DNA of 64,000 bases from a virus. The stretch spans positions 188,480 through 252,479 of IMG/VR virus record IMGVR_UViG_3300027816_000052. One strand, given 5' to 3'. The notes under the pieces are model-generated. The model was not told the DNA's origin. It ran no database searches and worked only from the letters and a program-made list of their open reading frames with translations. Shown here one piece after another: positions 34,357 through 42,793 of this stretch (its first letter is position 1; every line of letters begins with the position of its first letter). The translations under genes and the position numbers were made by a program.

Positions 34357-35180
34357 TGGGTGACACAATACGTCATAGATTGGATATTGCGACAAAACGC
34401 AATATTAAAAACTTAATTCCCAAAATTTTTAAACTTAAAAAGAAAAAAAAAGTTTTTAATCGGGAAAAAGTTGATGATATTGTTGTTAGGGTTGACGATG
34501 GGACAATGTATGAGGTTACTGTTTATTTGGACACATCTATAAATCATTATGCTCACGTTCAAGATGTAAGTACAAATAAAAAATTGTTTGATATTGAACT
34601 TATTGTAAATCCTTTACTAATTAAATCTGATAAGGATTTATATAATAAACTATATCATGAGTTTTTACATGCAACGGACCCTGATTTAACAACGTCACAA
34701 ACTGATGAGTATTTAAGTTATTATGATAGTAAAAACGTTGAAACTTATTACGGTACCAGCATAGAATTTAGAGCGTGGACGGGCGAAATTCTAGAAGCAT
34801 TACATAATGAAATTTTGAATGAATTAAATTATGTTAATAATAGAGAAGAATTAAATGATTTAAAAAATACTCTAAAAAACATTGTTGTACATCTTGCTGA
34901 AGGATATGAAATACTACCAAAAGCAAAAAAAATAATAAGAAAAATGTCTGGTAGAGAGGAAAATGTTGACGATTTTACTAATTTACTTGAAAAGCTAAAG
35001 TTAACATCTGAATTTCAACACCTAATTGAACCATTTGATGATGAAATTATACCAGAATATTTAGTCGTTTTAAATTTATTTAAAGAATATAATCAACCTT
35101 TATGGGATAATTTTATTAAACAATTAAAACATTTATATGATGAGTTATCCGAAATAATTGATAACTTTGAATTTAGTTGA
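34356..35180 (+). CDS. HEFLH-type zinc metallopeptidase-like protein
   Basis: 274 residues. A HExxH zinc site is visible (YHEFLHATDP, His101-His105), and a Glu follows in a plausible third-ligand position (YGTSIEFRAWTGE, ~30 residues on). The N-terminal half is an alpha/beta domain with Lys-rich start; the C-terminal half is helical. No signal peptide. A phage protease could process virion proteins or cleave a host target; neither is shown. Confidence 0.6.
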   Translation: MGDTIRHRLDIATKRNIKNLIPKIFKLKKKKKVFNREKVDDIVVRVDDGTMYEVTVYLDTSINHYAHVQDVSTNKKLFDIELIVNPLLIKSDKDLYNKLYHEFLHATDPDLTTSQTDEYLSYYDSKNVETYYGTSIEFRAWTGEILEALHNEILNELNYVNNREELNDLKNTLKNIVVHLAEGYEILPKAKKIIRKMSGREENVDDFTNLLEKLKLTSEFQHLIEPFDDEIIPEYLVVLNLFKEYNQPLWDNFIKQLKHLYDELSEIIDNFEFS

Positions 35181-35220
35181 CAATTTAAGTTGTTTTTTTT
35201 ATTTTTCTGTAAAATTTTAG

Positions 35221-35454
35221 ATGGAAAATAAAGAAATGGTTAACCACCCAAATCATTATGGTGGAAAAGAAAATGTCTATGAAGTGATAAAAGTTTGTGA
35301 AGCATGGTCTTTGGAAAAAGACGCTTATCTTTTTAACGTAGTTAAATATGTCGCTAGATCAGGTAAAAAAGACCCCAATAAAGAGTTAGAGGATTTAAAA
35401 AAAGCAAAATTTTATTTGGAAAGGAAAATTTATCTTTTGGAAAATAAAAATTAA
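35221..35454 (+). CDS. DUF3310 protein
   Basis: 77 residues. NHPNHYGG at the start, then EVIKVCEAW, YLFNVVKYVARSGKK and LEDLKKAKFYLER give the complete DUF3310 signature, a small family common in phages and sometimes annotated as nucleotide kinase-associated. The conserved His/Tyr and the YVARSGKKD block suggest nucleotide binding. A non-coding gap of 40 bases precedes it. Confidence 0.85.
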   Translation: MENKEMVNHPNHYGGKENVYEVIKVCEAWSLEKDAYLFNVVKYVARSGKKDPNKELEDLKKAKFYLERKIYLLENKN

Positions 35455-35496
35455 TAAATTATTCATAACGTCAGTATATTTATACAAAAAGATGTT

Positions 35497-36525
35497 ATGA
35501 AAGAATTAGAAATAAAATGGGGTTTACTATCTCTAGCTGAAAGAGAGTTTGTAGTTGAGACATTATTCTTATTACATCCAGAAAAGAAACAAGTAATTAC
35601 CGAAGCTGCTTGGTGGAACACGCTAGGGGATGTTGTAGGTATTTTTGACCCAACTGGGGTTGTTGATATTGTAAATGGGTTAGATTATATTCGACAAGGT
35701 GACCATTTATTTGGTATGTTGTCGATGATTTCAGCAATTCCCTATCTTGGAGATGTGTTTGCAAAACCCGTAATTGGTGTACTTAAACTAGGTGGTGAAG
35801 GAGCGAAGATTTTAAGAGGTGCTAAAACTAGTTCTGATTTAGCAAATGCTGGTAGAAAAGTACCTGAATTTGGTAAGTTGTTAAAAAATAGCGATGAAAT
35901 CTTACCGAGACTTATTCAAATTCTAAAGAAAGGCGAAAAAATACCCGTCATTGGTGGTCTTATGAAGGTTATTAATGAATGGATTACTCTTTTAGCGAAG
36001 GGTGCTAAAGAATATAAATTAGGTACAACCACAACTAAAACCGCAGCAAAAGGTGCGGTCGCTTCTGGTGAAAAAATAAGTCTTTTAAATACTATAAAAG
36101 ATATTTTAAAACCCGGAGCAAAAACAAAAACGTTTAGAACGTACAAAGATTTAGACCCATCATTATGGTCAAAATATGTTGTTGGTGGGGTTGGTAGAAT
36201 TTGGGGTAATAGATCAGTTAGATCTTTGATGAGAAGAACTAAATGGTATTTAGGTTTACTTGATTATCTAGGTGTGGCTAATTTTATTGGTCCAGATGAG
36301 CTAGAAGCAAAACTTGGAAAAAACACAGTCCTTAACGGAATTGAAAAATATGCATCGACACCACAATCTACACAAGCTTGGAATAGTGATTTTTCTGGCT
36401 CTGAGATGACTAAAGATTTAGATGTTGATAAGGAAGTAAAACCAGAAAAAGAACAAGAGAAATCTAGTTTAATACCTCAGACTGATGATATTCTTGGTAT
36501 GATAATAAAACAATTATTTTTATAA
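35497..36525 (+). CDS. Hydrophobic pre-toxin-like phage protein
   Basis: 342 residues. Residues ~40-95 (WNTLGDVVGIFDPTGVVDIV, then DYIRQGDHLFGMLSMISAIPYLGD) resemble the pre-toxin TG domain found before toxin modules in Bacteroidota and Firmicutes polymorphic toxins. The middle is a Lys/Gly-rich amphipathic stretch and the C-terminus is polar. The N-terminus contains VITEAAWW, which could be a processing site. It may be a virion protein that inserts in membranes; inference only. Confidence 0.55.
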   Translation: MKELEIKWGLLSLAEREFVVETLFLLHPEKKQVITEAAWWNTLGDVVGIFDPTGVVDIVNGLDYIRQGDHLFGMLSMISAIPYLGDVFAKPVIGVLKLGGEGAKILRGAKTSSDLANAGRKVPEFGKLLKNSDEILPRLIQILKKGEKIPVIGGLMKVINEWITLLAKGAKEYKLGTTTTKTAAKGAVASGEKISLLNTIKDILKPGAKTKTFRTYKDLDPSLWSKYVVGGVGRIWGNRSVRSLMRRTKWYLGLLDYLGVANFIGPDELEAKLGKNTVLNGIEKYASTPQSTQAWNSDFSGSEMTKDLDVDKEVKPEKEQEKSSLIPQTDDILGMIIKQLFL

Positions 36526-36528
36526 AAA

Positions 36529-36894
36529 ATGAAAGACACGATAGTTTTGACATTCGTTGAATTACAACAACAATTAAGAATTTTACATTGGCAAACAAAA
36601 TCTTATGCAAAACATAACGCATATGGTAAAACATATGATGAATTAAGTGGTTTGATTGATGACTTTGTTGAAATCTCTATGGGTAAATATGGAAGATTTG
36701 AATTAACAGATGGTACAATTGAGTTGTTTGACATAAAAAATATGTCACTTCAAGACTTTATAGATTCAGCAGTTGAGTTTTTAATTTCGTTAAGTGGTGA
36801 ATTTTCAGGCGAAACAGACACTGACTTATTAAATATAAGAGATGAAATGCTTGGTCAATTTAATAAACTAAAATATCTATTAACATTAGAATAA
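36529..36894 (+). CDS. DUF5856/ferritin-like helical protein
   Basis: 121 residues. LQQQLRILHWQTKSYAKHNA followed by YDELSGLIDDFVE matches the helical pattern of phage DUF5856 proteins, which resemble Dps/ferritin four-helix bundles (HWQT and D/E at metal-like positions). Whether it binds iron is not visible. Stop overlaps the next start (TAATGG). Confidence 0.7.
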   Translation: MKDTIVLTFVELQQQLRILHWQTKSYAKHNAYGKTYDELSGLIDDFVEISMGKYGRFELTDGTIELFDIKNMSLQDFIDSAVEFLISLSGEFSGETDTDLLNIRDEMLGQFNKLKYLLTLE

Positions 36895-37241
36895 TGGCTA
36901 AAATTATAATAACAGAAAAACAATTAATTGATTTAAGAAAATCAATTGTTAATGAAGATGCAACCGGATTAAAACCGGGGGAACATCGTATTTGCAAGGG
37001 CGGTTATTCAGAATCTTGCTTAATGGAAACCGGTAATTTAAAATATAATGTAAAAGGCGATAAACCATATTTTGCATTAATATATAAAGTCGCATCTGGT
37101 GACACTATGAGCGGTATTTTATCAAAGTTAAATAAAAAGGGTAATTTTATTATTAAGAATCCGATGGAACTCAATACACTTTTAAAGAATGAAAATGATT
37201 TAAAACCTAATGATGTTCTTCTTTTTAATTTTGAGGTTTAA
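36894..37241 (+). CDS. Tagged LysM-like protein
   Basis: 115 residues. An N-terminal tag (MAKIIITEKQLIDLRKSIVNE) is followed by a Cys-containing segment (CKGGYSESC) and a C-terminal LysM-like fold (YKVASGDTMSGILSKL ... LKPNDVLLFNF). LysM modules bind peptidoglycan, and such a protein fits with the lytic transglycosylase encoded convergently next door. The 3' ends overlap by 17 bases. Confidence 0.65.
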   Translation: MAKIIITEKQLIDLRKSIVNEDATGLKPGEHRICKGGYSESCLMETGNLKYNVKGDKPYFALIYKVASGDTMSGILSKLNKKGNFIIKNPMELNTLLKNENDLKPNDVLLFNFEV

Positions 37242-37779
37242 TCCACATTTTCTTATAATCTTTAGTATTTGAGCAATACATAGCATAATCGTTTACAAGT
37301 ACTTTACCAGTATTATAAACACCACAAACAATATCCCACTTTTTGTATTTATTGTGGAGATAGCGTAATAACTTCATACTAGTACGCACATTATATTCAA
37401 TATCGGTTTTTAGCTTTTTTCCGCCAATTGGTTCTTTATTAATAAATTCAGATGTTGCTGGCATAATTTGCATAGGACCAAGAGCACCGGCTTTTGAACC
37501 TTGTGCGTGATTATAACCCCAATGAAATGGACCCAAATATCTAGTTTCTTTGTATGCTACATTGTATGCGATATATTTTGGGATATTATATTCATCCGAA
37601 TACTTCTCGATGAAGTAATACATCTTTAAACAATTTGGGGAATTATCTGTTTCCGCTAGATAAAATAAATCACCATCATCTAATGTAGTTTTTTCCTCAG
37701 GTTTAATTATGAAAAACATAAAGATGGTGAAACAAATAATAATATAGACCCAAACATTTAAGTAAAATTTATGGTTCAT
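37225..37779 (-). CDS. Membrane-anchored lytic transglycosylase (SLT family)
   Basis: 184 residues. An N-terminal membrane anchor (~8-25) then a lysozyme-fold SLT domain: IAYNVAYKETRY with catalytic Glu78, GALGPMQIMPAT, and WDIVCGVYNTG. Cleaves glycan strands of peptidoglycan, either for DNA entry or for lysis. Its start overlaps the end of the upstream small membrane protein gene by 11 bases, suggesting a two-gene unit. Confidence 0.88.
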   Translation of the reverse strand: MNHKFYLNVWVYIIICFTIFMFFIIKPEEKTTLDDGDLFYLAETDNSPNCLKMYYFIEKYSDEYNIPKYIAYNVAYKETRYLGPFHWGYNHAQGSKAGALGPMQIMPATSEFINKEPIGGKKLKTDIEYNVRTSMKLLRYLHNKYKKWDIVCGVYNTGKVLVNDYAMYCSNTKDYKKMWIKPQN

Positions 37780-38080
37780 TTTTTGTCATGATTTGGTTTG
37801 CATAACTATTGAAAATTGATTTTCCTACACTGTCTGAGTAAATCACATAATCACCACTAAAGTTATCAATCAAAATCAATCTATTTCCCTCATCTATTGC
37901 AATATTAACATCTTTTTTATTAACATATTTGATTTTTGTTTTTGGTTGAGGAACAATTTTATTGTAATTAATACCGACCAAAAAACCAACTGTGATTCCA
38001 CCAGCAACCGCAACAACAAATAACATATGATTAATAATACGCTTAATGGTTGTGAAAGTTTCTTTGAATTCTAATTTCAT
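37769..38080 (-). CDS. Single-pass membrane protein next to lytic transglycosylase
   Basis: 103 residues: basic N-terminus, one membrane helix (~18-38, MLFVVAVAGGITVGFLVGI), then a periplasmic polar domain. It overlaps the transglycosylase gene, so the two proteins are probably made together. Could anchor or regulate the enzyme; not a recognised holin. Confidence 0.65.
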   Translation of the reverse strand: MKLEFKETFTTIKRIINHMLFVVAVAGGITVGFLVGINYNKIVPQPKTKIKYVNKKDVNIAIDEGNRLILIDNFSGDYVIYSDSVGKSIFNSYANQIMTKNEP

Positions 38081-38111
38081 GTTTCTTAATTTTTTAGGTT
38101 AGACCGCAAAA

Positions 38112-38468
38112 TTAAGAAGATTTTTTGAAATATGCAACTTTATCACCAACTTTTATATCATGATGCGAACAAGAACCTCCGGGTAGCTCAAGAACTATGT
38201 TACCTTGACCTGAATATGTTGGACAGTCATTTGATTTGCAAGGAGGACAATTTTCATGAATTTTTGATATAGTATCATTTACTATAAATATGATATCAAG
38301 ATTTACAATGCAATTTTTCATCCAAAATGATTGTTCTTCATTTTTGTCCATTATAAATAACATTCCATCAAAACCATTAAATCGTTTACCCATCATACCT
38401 TCAGTTCTTCCTTCTACAGAAGTTTTAAGTATTACGTTAAAGTTTTTGTTATTTATTTTTATTTTCAT
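38112..38468 (-). CDS. DUF192 family protein
   Basis: 118 residues. RTEGMMGKRFNGFDGMLFIM, SFWMKNCIVNLDIIFI and VLELPGGSCSHHDIKVGDKV match the DUF192 beta fold seen in bacteria and phages. Here it has an insertion with five cysteines (CPPCKSNDCPTY ... GGSC). No signal peptide. Function of the family is unknown. Its start overlaps the end of the LRR gene. Confidence 0.85.
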   Translation of the reverse strand: MKIKINNKNFNVILKTSVEGRTEGMMGKRFNGFDGMLFIMDKNEEQSFWMKNCIVNLDIIFIVNDTISKIHENCPPCKSNDCPTYSGQGNIVLELPGGSCSHHDIKVGDKVAYFKKSS

Positions 38469-39040
38469 TATTTAACAATTATATATTTTTTTCTATAGTT
38501 CGCAACTAATTCATCATTTTTACTTAATGGTGTATTGATAATATCAATTTCTAATCCAGTCCTAAGATTATCCGGTAAGGATTGAATTGGTGTTCCATTT
38601 AACCACAAACTTCCCCCAACACGAAGATTATCCGGTAAGGATTGAATTGGTGTTCCTCTTAAATCCAACAATCCCTTAACGTCAAGATTATCCGGTAAGG
38701 ATTGAATTGGTGTTCCTCGTAAATACAAACTTCCCCCAACATGAAGATTATCCGGTAAGGATTGAATTGGTGTTCCATTTAACCACAAACTTCCCCCAAC
38801 TTTAAGATTATCCGGTAAGGATTGAATTTGTGTTTCACTTAAATCCAAATGCCCATTAACAACAATCTCATCATATTTGTTATTAAGATGTTTAACAAAT
38901 CTTTCACCTGATGATGATGTTATAAAAGATGCAAATGCTCCCGGAGAAAATGTAAAACTTCTCTTTTCTTCCTCCTGTTCAAGAAGAACCTTTCTAACAA
39001 TTCTATATAAATCCGATTCTGTTAATTTTATCTTTTTCAT
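38468..39040 (-). CDS. Tagged leucine-rich-repeat protein with near-identical repeats
   Basis: 190 residues from ATG 39040; an ATG five codons upstream is possible. The N-terminal tag is the clearest copy in the window (MKKIKLTESDLYRIVRKVLL). Residues ~55-160 are five 20-residue LRR units of the form GGSLWLxGTPIQSLPDNLxV. The DNA of the units is almost identical, so they spread recently by unequal exchange. LRR domains bind proteins; target unknown. Confidence 0.75.
   Translation of the reverse strand: MKKIKLTESDLYRIVRKVLLEQEEEKRSFTFSPGAFASFITSSSGERFVKHLNNKYDEIVVNGHLDLSETQIQSLPDNLKVGGSLWLNGTPIQSLPDNLHVGGSLYLRGTPIQSLPDNLDVKGLLDLRGTPIQSLPDNLRVGGSLWLNGTPIQSLPDNLRTGLEIDIINTPLSKNDELVANYRKKYIIVK
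38564..38863. repeat. Five tandem 60-bp repeats
   Basis: Five head-to-tail 60-base units in exact register, core AGATTATCCGGTAAGGATTG, encode the LRR units of the gene at 38468-39040. Two non-adjacent units share ~40 identical bases; the unit at the 38.82 kb end has drifted most. Confidence 0.95.
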
Positions 39041-39058
39041 AACCATAAATATCATTAA

Positions 39059-39090
39059 ATTGACATTGTACTGAAATTATCGTATCTTTA
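39059..39090 (+). promoter_or_regulatory. Bacteroidota-type promoter
   Basis: ATTG (39059-39062), 20 bases, TATCTTTA (39083-39090). One mismatch in each element to TTTG/TAnnTTTG. Implied leader before the ATG at 39103 is about 8 bases. Confidence 0.55.
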
Positions 39091-39102
39091 CCAAAAAAAA
39101 AC

Positions 39103-39507
39103 ATGAAAATTTACTTGGATGATATTCGTACACCATTAGATGGTGGTTGGGAAGTTGTTAGAACTTGCGACGAATTTAAGAATTTAATTAAAAAAATTGA
39201 ACTTAAAGATGTTGAGTTAATTTCTTTGGATCACGATCTTGGTCCCGAATCAATGAAAGAATATTTTAAAAATGTTGCAACCAATTACATATTAGATTAC
39301 GATAACATTAATGAATGCACTGGTTATGATTTAATTAAGTGGTTAATTCATCATGTTGAAGATACAAACCAAGAACTTCCATTGGTATATTCACATAGCG
39401 CAAATCCGATTGGTGCGAGTAATATAATCGGGGTGGTTAATAATTATTTGAAAAATAAACGTAGACCACAAACTTCAATAAGACATAATCCACCTCATAC
39501 AACATGA
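39103..39507 (+). CDS. Cyclic-phosphate-processing receiver-like protein (cREC)
   Basis: 134 residues. KIYLDDIRTPLDGG at the start and SLDHDLGPE in the middle are the signature of the cREC family, a receiver-like domain predicted to process cyclic phosphates. The stop overlaps the Nudix gene start (ATGA), and that gene in turn overlaps the RNA ligase gene, giving a coupled trio fitted to RNA-end chemistry. Prediction for the family, not biochemically shown here. Confidence 0.75.
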   Translation: MKIYLDDIRTPLDGGWEVVRTCDEFKNLIKKIELKDVELISLDHDLGPESMKEYFKNVATNYILDYDNINECTGYDLIKWLIHHVEDTNQELPLVYSHSANPIGASNIIGVVNNYLKNKRRPQTSIRHNPPHTT

Positions 39508-39920
39508 AGAAAAATAAAAGATATGCTGGAATTTTGGTCAAATGTGATGACAAAGTTCTTTTATGTAAACGCTCTTTAAAAAAAATAAGAGGAGGTGAAT
39601 GGAGTATACCATCTGGAGGAATTGAAGAAGATGAAGCACCAATCGATGCAGCATATAGAGAATTTTTTGAAGAAACTGATATTGAAATAAACGAAGATAT
39701 TGAATTAATTTCATTAATTGCAAAAATGACAAGGAATGGCGAAAAAATGAAAGGTCTTTTGTATGTTTATTTTTGTGAGGTTGATAATGAATTTGATGTT
39801 AATTTGGAAACAGCACAAGATGGTCATGAACATTCACAGTGTGGTTGGTTTGGAATAGATAACCTACCAGAACCAATTGGTGAGCAGTTAAGAAAAATTG
39901 TTATAAAAAAATTATCGTGA
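39504..39920 (+). CDS. Nudix hydrolase
   Basis: 138 residues. A complete Nudix box GGIEEDEAPIDAAYREFFEE is visible (about residues 38-57) after IPSGG. Such enzymes hydrolyse nucleoside-diphosphate-X bonds, for example NAD, ADP-ribose, capped RNA or damaged nucleotides. Coupled by overlap to the cREC gene before and to the RNA ligase after. Substrate cannot be read from sequence. Confidence 0.9.
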   Translation: MKKNKRYAGILVKCDDKVLLCKRSLKKIRGGEWSIPSGGIEEDEAPIDAAYREFFEETDIEINEDIELISLIAKMTRNGEKMKGLLYVYFCEVDNEFDVNLETAQDGHEHSQCGWFGIDNLPEPIGEQLRKIVIKKLS

Positions 39921-40990
39921 ATCATAATAAAATAAAGCAATATGTTATTGATGGTTGGGTAGAAGAAACAAAACACCCAACCAAAAATCTTTTTATTTAT
40001 AATTACTCAAGAAAAACTCAGTTTGATAATAAGTGGGACGATATTACGCTTAATTGTCGTGGTCTCATTCTTGATGAGAACGGTAATTTAATTGCTAGAG
40101 GATTCTCAAAGTTTTTTAATTATGAAGAATTACCACAAAATCACTCCGCGTTTAATATTATTGTAAAAGAAAATCCGATTGTGCAAGATAAATGTGATGG
40201 ATCACTTGGAATTATTTATTATTATGATAATAAGTGGAATGTAGCAACCAGAGGTTCTTTTATGTCTGAACAAGCGCAAAAAGCTGAGGAAATATTACAT
40301 AATTTGTATCGTGTTGATTTGTTAAATCCGGAATACACATATCTAGTTGAAATAATTTATGTTGAAAACACGATTGTTGTGGTTTATAATGAGGAAAAAC
40401 TATTTTTCTTATCCATCTATCATAAAGATAAGGAACTTTCTTGGTCTCAGTGCAAAGAAGAATTTAATCGTTGTCAAATACCCAATTCACATATTGTTAA
40501 AGAATATGGAAATGTATTTGATTATAAATCATTAAAGAATTCTTTTGAAGAAAATAGAGAGGGTTATATTATTAAATTTGAACCATCTAACTATCGAATC
40601 AAAATTAAATTTGATGAATATGTTCGTTTGCATAAATTAATAACCAATTTTTCAAACGTTGATATTTGGGAATGTTTGAAAAACGAAGATGATATTTATG
40701 CGTTCTTGAATAAAGTTCCAGATGAATTTGATAAGTGGGTTAGAGGTAAGATATTTGACTTGAACAAGTCTTTTGATTACATTTTATCAGTCTGCAATAC
40801 AAAAAAAGATGAACTCAATAATCAACAACTTGAAAATAGAAAAGATAAAGCATTATGGATACAATCGAATGTGATTCCAAGATATCAAAAAATATTGTAT
40901 TCGATGTTGGATAATAGAAATTATAAACCACTAATTTGGGATTTGGTAAGACCAAAATATCAAAAACCTTATTGGAATAAAGAAGATTAA
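39917..40990 (+). CDS. T4 RNA ligase 1-like RNA ligase
   Basis: 357 residues, GTG start overlapping the Nudix stop. Nucleotidyltransferase motif I is DKCDGSLG (Lys near residue 92), preceded by LNCRGLILDENGN and FSKFFNYEEL, and followed by VATRGSF, YLVEIIYVEN and EGYIIKFEP. This arrangement is that of Rnl1, which repairs tRNA cut by host anticodon nucleases. Length close to T4 Rnl1 (374). With cREC and Nudix it forms a likely RNA-repair unit. Confidence 0.88.
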   Translation: MNHNKIKQYVIDGWVEETKHPTKNLFIYNYSRKTQFDNKWDDITLNCRGLILDENGNLIARGFSKFFNYEELPQNHSAFNIIVKENPIVQDKCDGSLGIIYYYDNKWNVATRGSFMSEQAQKAEEILHNLYRVDLLNPEYTYLVEIIYVENTIVVVYNEEKLFFLSIYHKDKELSWSQCKEEFNRCQIPNSHIVKEYGNVFDYKSLKNSFEENREGYIIKFEPSNYRIKIKFDEYVRLHKLITNFSNVDIWECLKNEDDIYAFLNKVPDEFDKWVRGKIFDLNKSFDYILSVCNTKKDELNNQQLENRKDKALWIQSNVIPRYQKILYSMLDNRNYKPLIWDLVRPKYQKPYWNKED

Positions 40991-40993
40991 AAA

Positions 40994-41272
40994 ATGATTG
41001 ATAAAAATTTAGTAAATTACTATAAAGATGAATTAACTAATATTGAGGGACTTATTCGAATCTTAGAAAGATTAAATAAAATCCAATCAAATAATATAAG
41101 AATTGATATTACATTATCTGCTGATGGTATAGATGCATTTGATAAACCATATTGCAACCTTCATAATCAAGAAGTTGATTTCTTAAAAAGAATTTTCGAG
41201 CAATTCTTGGATACCTCTAATAAGAATATAAATGAATTGGACGAACAAATTAAACTACAATTAAATGGATAA
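40994..41272 (+). CDS. Small helical protein, unknown
   Basis: 92 residues; helical ends with a central polar part containing two cysteines only one of which is in a clear context (YCNLHNQ). No family recognised. Three bases after the RNA ligase and overlapping the next gene by eight bases. Confidence 0.6.
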   Translation: MIDKNLVNYYKDELTNIEGLIRILERLNKIQSNNIRIDITLSADGIDAFDKPYCNLHNQEVDFLKRIFEQFLDTSNKNINELDEQIKLQLNG

Positions 41273-41723
41273 TCACAAAACATTAGCAGATATGTTAATT
41301 GACGGTCAATTAGCGGAAGCAAAAATTATTGACATGCTTTTTGATGCTTTCGAGAAATATGAACCGGAAATTAAACTTGATGACCTTAAAATAGGTTGTG
41401 ATTATTATGATTGGAGTATTGAAATTTATTTTCGGGAATCTATTCCATATCCTTGGGAACCATGCAAGGAAATTCGTGACATGATTTATGAAATGGGATT
41501 CAAAAATGTTTATTGGAATTTCACCAAAGATACTAGGGATGTTATGTGCGATAGATACATCGGAGAAATAGAACAGTTGGTGAAGGACTCCAAAGATGAA
41601 ATTCGCAATTGGGAACCTCGACATACGGAACACGCTAAGTGGATTGAGACAAAGTATGGTTATGTTGATGAGCGATTTAATGAAGAGGAATGGTGCAAAA
41701 AATATAACTTCTTGCATAAGTGA
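41265..41723 (+). CDS. Phage protein, unknown
   Basis: 152 residues, acidic and Trp-rich in the second half (YPWEPCKEIRDMIYEMGF, VYWNFTKDT, RNWEPRHTEHAKW). A compact alpha/beta fold is likely. No known motif. A promoter for the next operon lies inside its 3' end. Confidence 0.6.
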   Translation: MDNHKTLADMLIDGQLAEAKIIDMLFDAFEKYEPEIKLDDLKIGCDYYDWSIEIYFRESIPYPWEPCKEIRDMIYEMGFKNVYWNFTKDTRDVMCDRYIGEIEQLVKDSKDEIRNWEPRHTEHAKWIETKYGYVDERFNEEEWCKKYNFLHK

Positions 41724-41742
41724 AATTTATTAATTATATTTG
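41711..41742 (+). promoter_or_regulatory. Bacteroidota-type promoter
   Basis: CTTG (41711-41714), 20 bases, TATATTTG (41735-41742). The -33 box lies in the end of the preceding gene. Drives the gene at 41773 with a leader of about 26 bases. Confidence 0.65.
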
Positions 41743-41772
41743 CATTAAATTTAAACATAAAATCAAGTTAAC

Positions 41773-42387
41773 ATGCCAACAGCATTCACGGAAAGAATTG
41801 AAAAGGGTGAAATTACGAATTTTAAAGATTTTGCTAAATTATGTACAAGAGCATTCAGCGCAGCTATTCATATGCGAGATGAGTCGTTAGATTCTTCTTA
41901 TCGGAAGAGATATGTTGACCCATATTATCTAGAAAGTCTTGATGAGGTTAAACATGAATTATTGTTTTTAGAACAATATCCACATGAAGCATATGAAAGT
42001 GAGAAGAAAAAAATTATTGAAGATTTAGAATTTTGTGAAAAAGAAATTAGTAAAAGGTTAGAAAATAAAAAATTAGTTGATAAAATTTTTAAAGAAGCAA
42101 ATGAGTGGGTAGTACCAACTGATGAACATATTGGTTTTAGAAATTTTGTTATGGAACAGCTTTCATATGCTCAAAAAGATTGTGATATAAGTTATTATGA
42201 CGAAAGAATTTCTGAATTAAAAAATCGACTTGAAACAATGTCCTTGGATGTTTTTTTAAAAGAAAAATATGATGAATTGAAAAAAGATTTTGAATATTCT
42301 TCCAAAAAATTAAAGGAACAAGAAGAAAACTGTGAAGAGTCGAATATTTGGATTGAAGCTTTATTTAAAAGTTTGGGTGAACTATAA
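41773..42387 (+). CDS. Helical coiled-coil protein, unknown
   Basis: 204 residues with long charged helices (YESEKKKIIEDLEFCEKEI, YDELKKDFEYSSKKLKEQEE). First gene after a good promoter, so likely expressed separately from the RNA-repair unit. No enzyme motif or family recognised. Confidence 0.6.
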   Translation: MPTAFTERIEKGEITNFKDFAKLCTRAFSAAIHMRDESLDSSYRKRYVDPYYLESLDEVKHELLFLEQYPHEAYESEKKKIIEDLEFCEKEISKRLENKKLVDKIFKEANEWVVPTDEHIGFRNFVMEQLSYAQKDCDISYYDERISELKNRLETMSLDVFLKEKYDELKKDFEYSSKKLKEQEENCEESNIWIEALFKSLGEL

Positions 42388-42418
42388 AATAATTATAGAT
42401 AAAAATATTTTAATTAAA

Positions 42419-42793
42419 ATGGAATTTATTGAATATAATGGTAAGAGCGAGGATTTTCCGGGATCTTGGGATCACGTTCTAGCTGATGATGTAAAAACGT
42501 ATGTTCCGGTTGTGGAACGATTACATTGGGCATATGGATACCCAATCATAAGAAATATTTTTTATATGTTAGGCACAAATAAAAATCGTGATATATACTA
42601 TGTTTATCCGGATTTTGGTAACAAATATTATATATACGCATCTGAGGATTTAAATAAGGCTAAGTTCTTTGTTGAAAATTTTATAGTAAAGGGGTTAAAT
42701 AACGAATTACTAACATCAGAGACACGTATATTTGATTTACAAGAATATACGCAAAAATTAAGTCAAATCATTAAAATTGTTGAAGAAAAATGA
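42419..42793 (+). CDS. Phage protein, unknown
   Basis: 124 residues from ATG 42419; an earlier in-frame start would overlap the upstream gene. Aromatic-rich N-terminal half (PGSWDHVLADDVKTYVP, RLHWAYGYPIIRNIF), then a helical tail. Overlaps the HD-domain gene (ATGA). Confidence 0.6.
   Translation: MEFIEYNGKSEDFPGSWDHVLADDVKTYVPVVERLHWAYGYPIIRNIFYMLGTNKNRDIYYVYPDFGNKYYIYASEDLNKAKFFVENFIVKGLNNELLTSETRIFDLQEYTQKLSQIIKIVEEK

Noticed and set aside
38564-38863. 60-bp direct repeats considered as a CRISPR array
   Set aside because: Units are contiguous without unique spacers and stay in frame as leucine-rich repeats.
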